From Alphaproteobacteria bacterium (GTDB lineage Bacteria > Pseudomonadota > Alphaproteobacteria > Kiloniellales > DSM-21159), in assembly GCA_030433005.1 (NCBI GenBank), contig JAUILQ010000022.1:18365-82364 (forward strand): DNA of 64,000 bases. Reading direction: 5' to 3'. Position numbers and translations under genes: made by a program. Of the stretch, positions 47,206-55,509 are shown piece after piece. Each line of letters starts with the position of its first letter. Positions within the stretch are counted from its first letter, which is position 1. The notes beneath the pieces were generated by a model. That model made no database searches, was not told where the DNA came from, and saw nothing but the letters and a program-made list of their open reading frames with translations.

Positions 47206-48387
47206 ATGACGCTTTCAAATGTGCATAGGACACGAGAGCATGAGTCCCAAAATATTGCACCCCCGCGCCCATATTTTCTAGCTGTATTCAATCAAAAAGG
47301 TGGTATATCGAAAACTACCACCGTCGTCAGCATGTCAATTGCTCTCTCTAGCCTAGGATATAAAGTTCTTGTTATCGATCTCGATTCGCAGGGGGATGCA
47401 ACTAGAAATCTTTATGGAAGTCGCGCATCTACCAAATGTGCTAGCGAATTGCTAGAATCAAAATCTAGTGTCCGAAATGTTATTTGTCCGACATTTTTCC
47501 CAAATATTGATATCGTTCCATCGACATCGAAAATGATTGGAATAGAATTTTCTTTGTCAGGGCGCCTCAATTCTCAGCGATCTCTTCATTATTCTTTCGA
47601 TTCTTCTCAACTAAATTATAATTTTATTCTAATGGACTGTCCGCCAGCACTTGGTATTGTGCCAATCAATGCGCTAGCTATCGCAGATGGCGTACTCGTT
47701 CCGATAACGCCGTCAATTTATGCAACAGATGCCTTGATTCGCACCTTCCAATCAATTGATTATGTAAAGAATGGAATAAATAATAGACTTTCTATTGATG
47801 GAATTCTATTATGTATTTATCAGCGATCTGTTATTTCAAGAAAAATCGAGAGAGATGTCCGGGAGAAGTTGGGTGATGCTGTGTATCAGAAAACTATACC
47901 TCACGATGAAAACGCAATCGATTCTTCAACATTTGGAATACCTTTATTATTATACAGACCTAGTTCTCCTGCGGCAAACGCATACTTTGATTTTACGTGC
48001 GAATTTTTAAATCGCTATGAAAAGAGGGCCGCGAGGTTAGGATACTTTAATTTTCAGAGGCCTAGTATCTCTATCAGTGGGGCGCGAAAGAACTTGATGG
48101 ATTTGAGTAATAAAGGTCTATTTAGGTTGCCCCATGACAAAATCACCAGAAAGAATATTAGCAAAGTAAATCCAATAAATCAGAGAACGGGCGAGAATTC
48201 TGCTACTATCGCGCGCTTGCGTGATAAGCTAACAATACTATTTATAGAGTTTCCATTTTTACTAAGATGCTGTACAATTGCGATAATATTGATAGCGTTT
48301 TTCTGTGTTATTGCTCTTGCCGGTTACGAGTTCAGCTTTATATCGTCTCAAATCGACGAAATATGGAAGAGTGTAAAATTATTTTAG
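47206..48387 (+). CDS. ParA/Soj-like ATPase with C-terminal membrane segment
   Basis: 393 residues from ATG 47206; a GTG one codon earlier and an ATG 14 codons earlier are alternatives. Deviant Walker A KGGISKTTT at residues 31-39 (usual KGGVGKTTT), LVIDLDSQGDATRNL as A', MDCPPALGIV as Walker B. It is a full Soj-type ATPase to about residue 270, then a 100-residue extension with one hydrophobic helix near 352-376 (CCTIAIILIAFFCVIALAG). No ParB, parS or partner gene is adjacent. Base and codon use is sharply AT-rich against 70% GC neighbours, so recent transfer is likely. Might be plasmid- or phage-derived. Confidence 0.85.
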   Translation: MTLSNVHRTREHESQNIAPPRPYFLAVFNQKGGISKTTTVVSMSIALSSLGYKVLVIDLDSQGDATRNLYGSRASTKCASELLESKSSVRNVICPTFFPNIDIVPSTSKMIGIEFSLSGRLNSQRSLHYSFDSSQLNYNFILMDCPPALGIVPINALAIADGVLVPITPSIYATDALIRTFQSIDYVKNGINNRLSIDGILLCIYQRSVISRKIERDVREKLGDAVYQKTIPHDENAIDSSTFGIPLLLYRPSSPAANAYFDFTCEFLNRYEKRAARLGYFNFQRPSISISGARKNLMDLSNKGLFRLPHDKITRKNISKVNPINQRTGENSATIARLRDKLTILFIEFPFLLRCCTIAIILIAFFCVIALAGYEFSFISSQIDEIWKSVKLF

Positions 48388-48440
48388 TTGTTGCATTGTT
48401 TGCACTGCCTGATGATCGCTTTTCTGCGCATGACGGGCTA

Positions 48441-49282
48441 GGGTTCGTACTCAATAAGGGGATTCCGGCGTCGGGCGATCTGTGCTTCAAGCTTCCAAAC
48501 GTCAGGAGGCTTGAATGAAGGGTCTTTACTGGCTGAGCGATGCGGAGTGGGCTCGGATCGAGCCGCTGCTGCCACGGGGCCGCCGCGGTGCACATCGGGT
48601 CGACGACCGGCGGGTGATCAGCGGCATCATTCACATGCTGCGCTCGGGCGCGCGCTGGCGCGACTGCCCGGGCGCCTATGGCCCGTACACGACGGTCTAC
48701 AACCGCTTCAACCGCTGGAGCCGGCAGGGCATCTGGCATGGGATCTTCGAGGCACTGACCGGGCATAGCGGGATCTACGGCACGGTCGCCATCGACAGCA
48801 CCCACATCAAGGCGCATCGCTCGGCTGCGGGCGGAAAAGGGGGGCCTTCCGCCAGGCCCTCGGCCGCTCACGGGGCGGCAGGACCTGCAAGCTCCACGGA
48901 CTGACCGACGAGCTCGGCCGCCCCCGGGTGCTCCTGCTCTCCGCAGGCAACACCAACGACATCCAGATGGCCCAGGCTCTGGTCGAAGCCGCGGGGCCAT
49001 TCCGACGCTTGATCGCCGACCGCGGCTACGACGCCAATCACCTGCGACGGCTGATCGCCGAGCAGGGCGCCGAGGCCGTCATCCCCTCCACCACCTCACG
49101 CAAGGCGCCGATCCCCTACGATGTCGAGGCGTACCGCGCCCGAAACCTCGTCGAGCGCCTGTGGTGCCGGCTCAAGGACTGGCGCCGCATCGCCACGCGC
49201 TACGACAAGCTCGCGCGAAACTTCCTCAGCTCCGCCCTCATCGCCGCGGCCGTAACCTATTGGCTCAATTGAGTCCAGACCC
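48441..49282 (+). mobile_element. IS5-family insertion sequence, copy 2
   Basis: 842 bp, same length as copy 1, opposite orientation. TA duplication at 48439-48440 and 49283-49284. Terminal repeats GGGTTCGTACTCAATA and GGGTCTGGACTCAATT (read inward) each differ from copy 1 by one base, which may reduce transposition of this copy. Inserted between the ParA-like gene and the integrase remnant. Confidence 0.93.
48515..49272 (+). CDS. IS5-family transposase, two overlapping frames (programmed -1 shift)
   Basis: First frame 48515-48904 (129 residues, from MKGLYWLSDAEW), second frame ending 49272 (114 residues from its internal ATG 48928), joined by a -1 slip at A AAA GGG (48835-48841). Four substitutions relative to copy 1 in the first frame (for example Ser to Ala after DAEW, Ala to Gly in RDCPGAYG), none in the second. 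Catalytic DDE residues retained. Confidence 0.9.
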
Positions 49283-49299
49283 TAGGGGACGCCATTCTT

Positions 49300-49391
49300 T
49301 CTACGGCGTTGATTTTTCCGAGAGATTCGGTATCCGCGCGAGTGGCCTGGGTGGAGGCTTCACTCTGACGCGTCGCGGTCCCAGTTTATCT
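49300..49391 (+). pseudogene. phage-type integrase, N-terminal fragment
   Basis: Short coding trace GGGFTLTRRGPS leading into the IS66 insertion point; LTRRG before a FQKRVP block is the usual start of tyrosine integrases of this type. It fits the fragment at 52207 if one base is added or lost at the junction. No start codon is visible between here and the IS5 copy, which may have removed it. Confidence 0.45.
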
Positions 49392-49469
49392 GTACACCTC
49401 CGGTGAGGGCCGCCTTGCGGGATAGCGGCATCGTGGGAAGGTCCTAGGGGTAATCCTAGGAGTAGCCCT

Positions 49470-49868
49470 ATGACGATACCGCGGGTCGAGGTGATCACGT
49501 CCGTTGAGCGGCGGCGGCGCTGGTCGCGTGCGGAGAAGGAGCGGCTGGTCGCGGCGAGCCTGGAGCCGGGCGTGACGGTGTCGGAGGTGGCGCGCTCGGC
49601 GGGCCTGCACGTCAGCCAGCTGTTCCGCTGGTGCAAGCAGCTCTGCACGCGGATCGACGCTGCGCCGGGGCCTGAATCCCAGGCGCTGGTGCCAGTGCAG
49701 ATCGTGCCGGACGAGGGACGCCCCGAGCCGAAGCCGCAACGGCGCAGGCGGCGGAGCCGGTCGAGCGTGATCGAGATCGAGGTGCCCGGCGGCCGCCGGG
49801 TGCGAATCAGCGGCGAGGTCGACGCCGAGGCGTTGCGCCGTGTGCTCGACGTGCTGGAGCGGCGATGA
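49470..49868 (+). CDS. tnpA: IS66 accessory protein TnpA
   Basis: 132 residues. N-terminal helix-turn-helix of the IS3/IS66 OrfA type: RRRRWSRAEKERLVAASLEPGVTVSEVARSAGLHVSQLFRWCKQL, then a variable basic linker and a C-terminal dimer segment (VRISGEVDAEALRRVLDVLERR). Needed with TnpB and TnpC for transposition. The stop overlaps tnpB. Confidence 0.93.
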   Translation: MTIPRVEVITSVERRRRWSRAEKERLVAASLEPGVTVSEVARSAGLHVSQLFRWCKQLCTRIDAAPGPESQALVPVQIVPDEGRPEPKPQRRRRRSRSSVIEIEVPGGRRVRISGEVDAEALRRVLDVLERR

Positions 49869-50212
49869 TCCCGGTGCCGAGCGGGGTCCGGGTGTGGCTG
49901 GCGACCGGGCACACGGACATGCGGAAGGGCTTTCCGGGGCTGGCGCTGCTGGTGCAGGAGACGCTGAGGCGCGATCCGCACTGCGGCCATCTGTTCGTCT
50001 TTCGCGGCCGGCGCGGCGACCTGATCAAGGTGCTGTGGCACGACGGCCAGGGCGCCTGCCTGTTCTCGAAGCGGCTGGAGCGGGGCCGGTTCCTGTGGCC
50101 GTCGCCGGCGGACGGCGTGGTGGCGATCACCTCCGCGCAGCTCGGCTACCTGCTCGAAGGCATCGACTGGCGCAATCCGCAGCAGACCTGGCGGCCGCGC
50201 TCGGCGGGGTAG
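49865..50212 (+). CDS. tnpB: IS66 accessory protein TnpB
   Basis: 115 residues. Typical TnpB: IPVPSGVRVWLATGHTDMRKGF at the start, then HLFVFRGRRGDLIKVLWHDGQGACLFSKRLERGRF and LGYLLEGIDW near the end. Essential for transposition in IS66 elements; biochemical role not settled. Overlaps tnpA by four bases. Confidence 0.95.
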   Translation: MIPVPSGVRVWLATGHTDMRKGFPGLALLVQETLRRDPHCGHLFVFRGRRGDLIKVLWHDGQGACLFSKRLERGRFLWPSPADGVVAITSAQLGYLLEGIDWRNPQQTWRPRSAG

Positions 50213-50293
50213 CTGCGGCAAGATGAATCAGGGCGCCCTCGGGGCCAGGAAGGGCGAGGCCTGCTGCGGATCGTGGGGTAGACTCCCCGTGCC

Positions 50294-51939
50294 ATGGCCG
50301 CCCTGCCTGACGACCTCGACGCGCTCCGCGCCGCGCTCGCCGCGGCCCAGGCGGACGCCGTTGCCGCGCAGGCCAAGGCGGCCGAGGCGGAAGCCGCCCT
50401 GGCCCAGGCCCGGGCCGAGCGTTCCGACGACCAGGCGCTGATCGCCAGCCTCAAGCTGCAGATCGAGAAGCTCCGGCGCGAGCTCTACGGCCAGCGCTCC
50501 GAGCGCAAGGCGCAGCTGCTCGACCAGCTGGAGCTCCAGCTGGAGGAGCTGGAGGCCGGTGCCAGCGAGGACGAGCTGCTGGCCGAGCTGGCGGCGCAGC
50601 GCACGCAGGTCGCGCCGTTCGTCCGCAAGCGCCCGGCGCGCCAGCCGTTCCCACCGGACCTGCCGCGCGAGCGCGTGGTCATCCCGGCGCCGGTCAGCTG
50701 CCCCTGCTGCGGCTCGGCCCGGCTGTGCAGGCTGGGCGAGAGCGTCACCGAGACGGTCGAGCGCGTGCCGGCCTCCTGGAAGGTGATCCAGACCGTGCGC
50801 GAGAAGGGGTCAGCTGCCGGGACTGCGAGACGATCGCGCAGGCGCCGGCGCCGTTCCACGCGACGCCGCGCGGTTGGGCCGGGCCGAACCTGCTGGCCAG
50901 CATCCTGGTCGACAAGTTCGCCCAGCACCTGCCGCTGAACCGGCAGTGCGAGCGGTTCGCCCGGGAGGGCATGCCGGTCAGCCTGTCGACCGCGGCCGAC
51001 CAGATCGGCCATGCCTGCGCGGTCCTGAAGCCGCTGCTGGACCTGATGGCCCGGCACGTGATGGCGGCCGAGCGCCTGCACGGCGACGACACGACGGTGC
51101 CGGTCCTGGCCCGGGGCAAGACCGACACCGGACGGCTCTGGGTCTATGTCCGCGACGATCGCCCCTTTGGTGGCCCGGCGCCGCCGGCGGCGCTGTTCCA
51201 CTACTCGCGCGACCGCGGCGGCGAGCATCCCGAAGCGCACCTGGCAGGCTATTGCGGCATCCTGCAAGCCGATGCCTATGCCGGCTATGGCCGGGTCTAT
51301 GCCGGCGACCGCCAGCCTGGGCCGGTGACGGAGGCGCTCTGCTGGGCGCACGGGCGGCGCAAGTTCTACGAGCTCGCCGACATCGCGGCCAAGGCCCGCC
51401 GGGGCCGGAACGCTGCGCCGATCTCGCCGCTGGCTCTCGAGGCGGTGACGCGCATCGACCGGCTGTTCGACCTGGAGCGCGGGATCAACGGCCTGACGGC
51501 GGAGCAGCGCTACATCGTCGGCCAGGAGCAGGCCAGGCCTCTCGTCGACGAGCTGGAAGCCTGGATGCGCGAGGCCCGGGCGGCGATGTCGAAGCACGCG
51601 CCGGTGGCCAAGGCGATGGACTACATGCTGACCCGCTGGGACGGGGTCGCCCGGTTCCTCGACGATGGGCGCATCTGCATCACCAACAACGCCGCCGAGC
51701 GCGCGCTCAGGGGTGTCGCTCTCGGACGCAAGGCCTGGCTGTTCGCCGGCAGCGACCGCGGCGGCCGGCGGGCGGCGGCGATGTACAGCCTGGTCGTCAC
51801 CGCGAAGTTGAACGACGTCGATCCCCAGGCCTGGCTGGCCGACGTCCTGGCCCGGATCAACGCCCTGCCGCAGACCCGGCTGCACGAGCTGCTGCCGTGG
51901 GAGTGGAAGACCTTGCGGGACTCCGCCAAGGCAGCCTGA
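50294..51939 (+). pseudogene. tnpC: IS66 transposase TnpC, frameshifted
   Basis: The first frame (50294 on) encodes the N-terminal coiled coil (LIASLKLQIEKLRRELYGQRSERKA) and the start of the zinc-binding region (CPCCGSARL). At about 50804-50811, REK is followed by a shifted frame; the other frame resumes SCRDCETIAQ and runs to 51939 with catalytic HGDDTTVPV, LQADAYAGY and NNAAERALRG. The register change is +2 or -1 in a GGGG run. Unless rescued by slippage or a sequencing error, the transposase is inactive. Confidence 0.85.
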
Positions 51940-51941
51940 CG

Positions 51942-52181
51942 ATGGCGGCACCCGGCCTGGTTCTGACAGTCGAGCGCGTGGCCGAGCTCCTGGGCGAAGA
52001 CCTCGACTTGCTGTGGGACGTGGCCGGCGAGATGGAGCCTGAGGACGGTTGCCTCTGGGTCCACGGCGCCGGCGACCAGCAGACCATCGCGTTCACGCCG
52101 GATGGCCTGGACCGGCTCAGGGAACTGGTCGAGCACTACAAGGCCGCCCCGCACCAGCTCCGCCGCTACGAGAACCCCTGA
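51942..52181 (+). CDS. IS66-associated small protein
   Basis: 79 residues, starting two bases after the tnpC stop. LTVERVAELLGEDLDLLWDVAGEMEPEDGCLWVHG ... FTPDGLDRLRELVEHY. Acidic, helical; a small fourth frame like this accompanies many alphaproteobacterial IS66 elements, role unknown. Lies inside the right terminal repeat, so it moves with the element. Confidence 0.7.
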   Translation: MAAPGLVLTVERVAELLGEDLDLLWDVAGEMEPEDGCLWVHGAGDQQTIAFTPDGLDRLRELVEHYKAAPHQLRRYENP

Positions 52182-52206
52182 CCCGCGGTCCTCACCGGAT
52201 GGGTAC

Positions 52207-52485
52207 GTTTATCTTCCAGAAACGCGTTCCGAACGACCTTGCCGAGCGATTCGGCAGTTCCCCGATTCGCCTCCCGCTCCCGTCCCGCGGCGCGCGCGAG
52301 GCGCAGCGGCTCGCGGTCCTGCGCGGGGGCCAGCTGGAGGTGGGGTTCTTAGAGGCGAGGCTGGGCCGCGCCCCGGAGGACGAGGATCCGCGCGAGGCCG
52401 TCATCCGCAAGCTGATGGAGATGCTGGACGGGCGAACGCCGGACGCTTACAGCAGCTGCGGCATCGTTGTCGCGCTCGCCGCCAG
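52207..52485 (+). pseudogene. phage-type tyrosine integrase fragment, 3' truncated
   Basis: Reads TFIFQKRVPNDLAERFGSSPIRLPL, then GAREAQRLAVLRGGQLEVGFLEARLG, then REAVIRKLMEMLDG. This is the N-terminal SAM-like (core-binding) part of integrases related to alphaproteobacterial prophage and island integrases. The frame runs into the HMG-CoA lyase gene's 3' end at about 52480, so the catalytic domain is lost. Split from its start by the IS66 copy. Confidence 0.7.
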
Positions 52486-53424
52486 CTATCGGAAGCGGGC
52501 GAGCCCGCCCGCCTTCATGAGCTTGCCCGGCAGCGGCTGCCCGACGGCCGCCTCGATTTCGCGGGCGCACTCGATCAGCGCGTCGAGCGCGACGCCAGTC
52601 GACACACCCGACTCCTCGCAGAGAAAGACGAAGTCCTCGGTGCAGATGTTGCCCGCCGCCCCCTCGCCCGCGAAGGGGCAGCCCCCGAGGCCAGCGCAGG
52701 AGGCATCGAAGCGCCGCACTCCGAGCTTCAGGCCCGCGAAGGCGTTGGCCAGCCCGGAACCCCTCGTGTCGTGGAGGTGCAGCGCGAGCGGCTGCTCCGG
52801 CCAGCGGTCACGGATCGCTCCGACCGTCCGCTCGATCTGCAGCGGCGTCGCCCAACCGACGGTGTCGCACAGATAGAGCGCCTCCGCTGGATCCCCGTAG
52901 TCAGCGAAAATCTCCAGGAGACCCGCCGCCGCCCGCTCGACCTGCCGGACCTGGATCTCGCCCTCGAAGGCGCAGCCGAAGGCGGTGAAGACGTAGGCCG
53001 AGCCGAGCGGCACGCCGGCTTCGCGGTAGCGCTCTGCCATGCGGCGCTGCTGGGCGAGCAGCTCCTCCGGGCCGCGGTTGTTGTTGCGCCGCCCGAACGC
53101 CTCCGAGGCGCTTGCCACGAGGTTGCCGACGAGATCGAGCTGCGTGCGCCGGGCCCTCTCGAACCCCCGCTCGTTGAGCCAGAGGCCGGTGTAGCGGACC
53201 CCCGGCCGTCGCAGTATCGCCGCCGCCACCTCCTCCGCGTCCGCCATCTGTGGCACCCGCTTGGGATCGACGAAGGAACAGCAGTTGATCTCGCCGAGAC
53301 CGGCGGCGGCGAGCCCCTCGATCAAACGGATCTTGGCATCCAGAGGGATGCCGGCGGGCTCCGACTGGGCGCCTTCGCGCGGCCCCTCCTCCACGAGCAC
53401 GATGCTGTCCGGCAGATCCGACAT
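52486..53424 (-). CDS. HMG-CoA lyase-like protein (TIM-barrel lyase)
   Basis: 312 residues. HMGL fold: INCCSFVDPKRVPQMADAEEV, LWLNERGFERA, TAFGCAFEG, LYLCDTVGWATPLQIE, HLHDTRGSGLANAFAGLKLGVRRFDAS, and GLGGCPFAGEGAAGN with the active-site Cys. The first metal-ligand/catalytic block reads EEGPREGAQ instead of GPRDGLQ (Asp to Glu), so the reaction may differ from 3-hydroxy-3-methylglutaryl-CoA cleavage. Last gene of the TRAP operon, 37 bases after the large permease. Confidence 0.82.
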   Translation of the reverse strand: MSDLPDSIVLVEEGPREGAQSEPAGIPLDAKIRLIEGLAAAGLGEINCCSFVDPKRVPQMADAEEVAAAILRRPGVRYTGLWLNERGFERARRTQLDLVGNLVASASEAFGRRNNNRGPEELLAQQRRMAERYREAGVPLGSAYVFTAFGCAFEGEIQVRQVERAAAGLLEIFADYGDPAEALYLCDTVGWATPLQIERTVGAIRDRWPEQPLALHLHDTRGSGLANAFAGLKLGVRRFDASCAGLGGCPFAGEGAAGNICTEDFVFLCEESGVSTGVALDALIECAREIEAAVGQPLPGKLMKAGGLARFR

Positions 53425-53461
53425 GCGCCTTGTCCCGGCCCCCCTCAGCCCGTCAGCTCGC

Positions 53462-54811
53462 CTAACGCCCGTCGAGCAGGTAGGCCGGCAGCCAGAGCGT
53501 GATCTGCGGCAGCAGGATCAGGATGGCGAGGGTGACGATGTCCATCATGAGGAACCAGGTGATGCCCTTGAAGATCACGTCGAGCGGCACGCTGCGGCCG
53601 ACGACGCCCTTCAGGATGTAGACGTTCAGGCCGACCGGCGGCGTGATCAGGCCGATCTCCAGGAACTTCACCATGATGATGCCGAACCAGACGAGGTCGT
53701 ACCCGAGGTGTTCGATCACGGGTGTCACCAGCGGCAGCGTAAGCAGCATGATTCCCAGGGGGTCCATGAAGGTCCCGAGAAAGATGAAGACCAGCGAGAC
53801 TGCGAGCAGGACGACGAGCGGATGAAGGTCGAGCCCGGTGGCCCACCCCGTCAGGTCGCCGGCGAAGCCGGTCAGCGAGATGAAGCCGACGAAGATCTTG
53901 GCACCGAGGATGATGGCGAAGATGTTGGCGGTCTGCCGCGCCGTCTCGGTGATCGCCTCCGAGCTGGTGCTGCGGTCGAGGCGCTTCGCCAGGAACCCGA
54001 GGATCCAGGCGCCGAGCGCGCCGATCGCCGCCGCCTCGGTCGGCGTGACGATGCCGAGCATGATCCCGCCCATCACCAGGGTGAAGAGCAGGATTATCGA
54101 CCAGGTGCCCTTGAGCGAGACTACGCGCGTGCGCCAGGTGGCGGCTTCGCTCGGCGGCCCGAGCTCGGGATTGAGCGCGCAGCGAACCCAGATCATCGCC
54201 ATGTAGATGAGGGCGGAGAGGACGCCGGGAATCATCGCCGCGATCAGCAGACGGCCGATCGACTGCTCGGTGAAGACCCCGTATAGAATCAGGAGGACGC
54301 TCGGTGGAATGAGGGCGCCGAGCGTGCCGCTGGCAGCGACGACGCCGGTCGCCAGCCCGGGGTGGTACTTGCGGCGGAGCATCTCCGGCACGGCCAGCTT
54401 CCCCATCGCCGCCGAGGTTGCGAGGCTCGAGCCGCTGACCGCCGCGAAGGCTGCGCACCCGACCACCGAGGCGATCGCCAGGCCGCCCTTCATCCGGCCG
54501 AACCAGACCCGGACAGTGTTGTAGACATCACCGGTGAAGCCGGCGTGATAGGCGACGTAGCCCATCATCAGGAACATCGGCAGCGTCACCAGCGAGAAGT
54601 TCGCGACGAAGGCGAAAGGCTCGAAGGAGAGATAGGCGAAGGCGGCGCGGAAGCCGCGCGCCAGGTCGAACGCCCGCCCCTCCGGCCAGCCAACCCGCAG
54701 GATCATGCCGACGAAGCCGACGGCCGCCATGCAGAAGGCAATCGGCACCCTGAACATGAGGAGCACGAGCATCGCACCGACGCCGAGCGCTCCGAGCAGT
54801 GTCGGATCCAC
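53462..54811 (-). CDS. TRAP transporter large permease (DctM-like)
   Basis: 449 residues, about 12-13 membrane helices. Family blocks: FRVPIAFCMAAVGFVGM, ASVVGCAAFAAVSGSSLATSAAMGKLAVPEML, GTLGALIPPSVLLILYGVFTEQSIGRLLIAAMIPG, and C-terminal LITPPVGLNVYILKGV. Inner membrane; couples Na+ gradient to acid uptake. Three bases separate it from the small subunit. Confidence 0.93.
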   Translation of the reverse strand: MDPTLLGALGVGAMLVLLMFRVPIAFCMAAVGFVGMILRVGWPEGRAFDLARGFRAAFAYLSFEPFAFVANFSLVTLPMFLMMGYVAYHAGFTGDVYNTVRVWFGRMKGGLAIASVVGCAAFAAVSGSSLATSAAMGKLAVPEMLRRKYHPGLATGVVAASGTLGALIPPSVLLILYGVFTEQSIGRLLIAAMIPGVLSALIYMAMIWVRCALNPELGPPSEAATWRTRVVSLKGTWSIILLFTLVMGGIMLGIVTPTEAAAIGALGAWILGFLAKRLDRSTSSEAITETARQTANIFAIILGAKIFVGFISLTGFAGDLTGWATGLDLHPLVVLLAVSLVFIFLGTFMDPLGIMLLTLPLVTPVIEHLGYDLVWFGIIMVKFLEIGLITPPVGLNVYILKGVVGRSVPLDVIFKGITWFLMMDIVTLAILILLPQITLWLPAYLLDGR

Positions 54812-54814
54812 GGG

Positions 54815-55414
54815 CTACCTCTCGCGCCTGCTGCCGGCACGGCCACCGCCCTCGGCGCCTTCCCGCTCCGGCGCGGAATGTTCGAAGGAGGCGTCCCAGG
54901 GAACCTCGACGTCGGGGCCGAGAAGTTCAGGCCGGTCGGCGGCGAGGCCTACGAGGTTGCGCAGGCAATTGACGATCAGCCGCAGCGTGAAGATGCCGAT
55001 CCCGACGGCGAGCGCGAGGCGCGCCGGGCTCTCCGGCAGGTTGAGCAGGCCCTCGATATAGGCGCCGCTCTCCGCTGCGCGCAGGAAGCTCTCGACGCTG
55101 GCCCAGGCGACGAAGCTGAAGATCGCCGCGCCGACGAACAGCCCGAAGGTGTCCAGCGTCGCCTTCGCGCGGCGCGACATCCACTCCGTGAAGACGTTGA
55201 CCATGATGTGCTCCCGGCGTGCCTGAACCAGGCCGAGCGGCAGAAAGGCGACCACCACCAGCAACAGCTCGTTGGCGGTGACGTCGTCGGGGATCGGCAT
55301 CAGGAAGAAGTATCGGCCGAGGACGGACACGGCGGTGATCAGCATCATCACGATGAGCGTCACCGACGCGACGAGCATCAGCCCGCGATCGATCCGGTTC
55401 AAAGCCTTGATCAT
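54815..55414 (-). CDS. TRAP transporter small permease (DctQ-like)
   Basis: 199 residues. Four membrane helices: about 12-34, 48-62, 90-112 and 128-150, with the DctQ feature LVVVAFLPLGLVQARREHIMVNVF. A charged, Gly/Arg-rich C-terminal tail is longer than usual. Associates with the DctM protein next door. Confidence 0.9.
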   Translation of the reverse strand: MIKALNRIDRGLMLVASVTLIVMMLITAVSVLGRYFFLMPIPDDVTANELLLVVVAFLPLGLVQARREHIMVNVFTEWMSRRAKATLDTFGLFVGAAIFSFVAWASVESFLRAAESGAYIEGLLNLPESPARLALAVGIGIFTLRLIVNCLRNLVGLAADRPELLGPDVEVPWDASFEHSAPEREGAEGGGRAGSRRER

Positions 55415-55509
55415 TTCGTCACGCTTTCCGCGCTCGCCGCTGTCGCACGCCGTCGCCCGACGCTATCGCCGGGGCGCAGGCCGTCGCGGCCCATCGCGCC
55501 CGGCCAGCC

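Larger units (their letters stand above)
49392..52206 (+). mobile_element. IS66-family insertion sequence
   Basis: 2815 bp. Terminal repeats GTACACCTCCGGTGAGGGCC (left) and GTACCCATCCGGTGAGGACC (right, read inward). Flanked by a perfect 8-bp target duplication GTTTATCT at 49384-49391 and 52207-52214, the size expected for IS66. Carries tnpA, tnpB, tnpC and a fourth small frame. Intact boundaries indicate a single, fairly recent insertion, but tnpC has a frameshift. Confidence 0.95.

Noticed and set aside
46952..47272. 106-codon minus-strand frame upstream of the ParA gene
   Set aside because: No family, runs through the hairpins and into the ParA 5' end.
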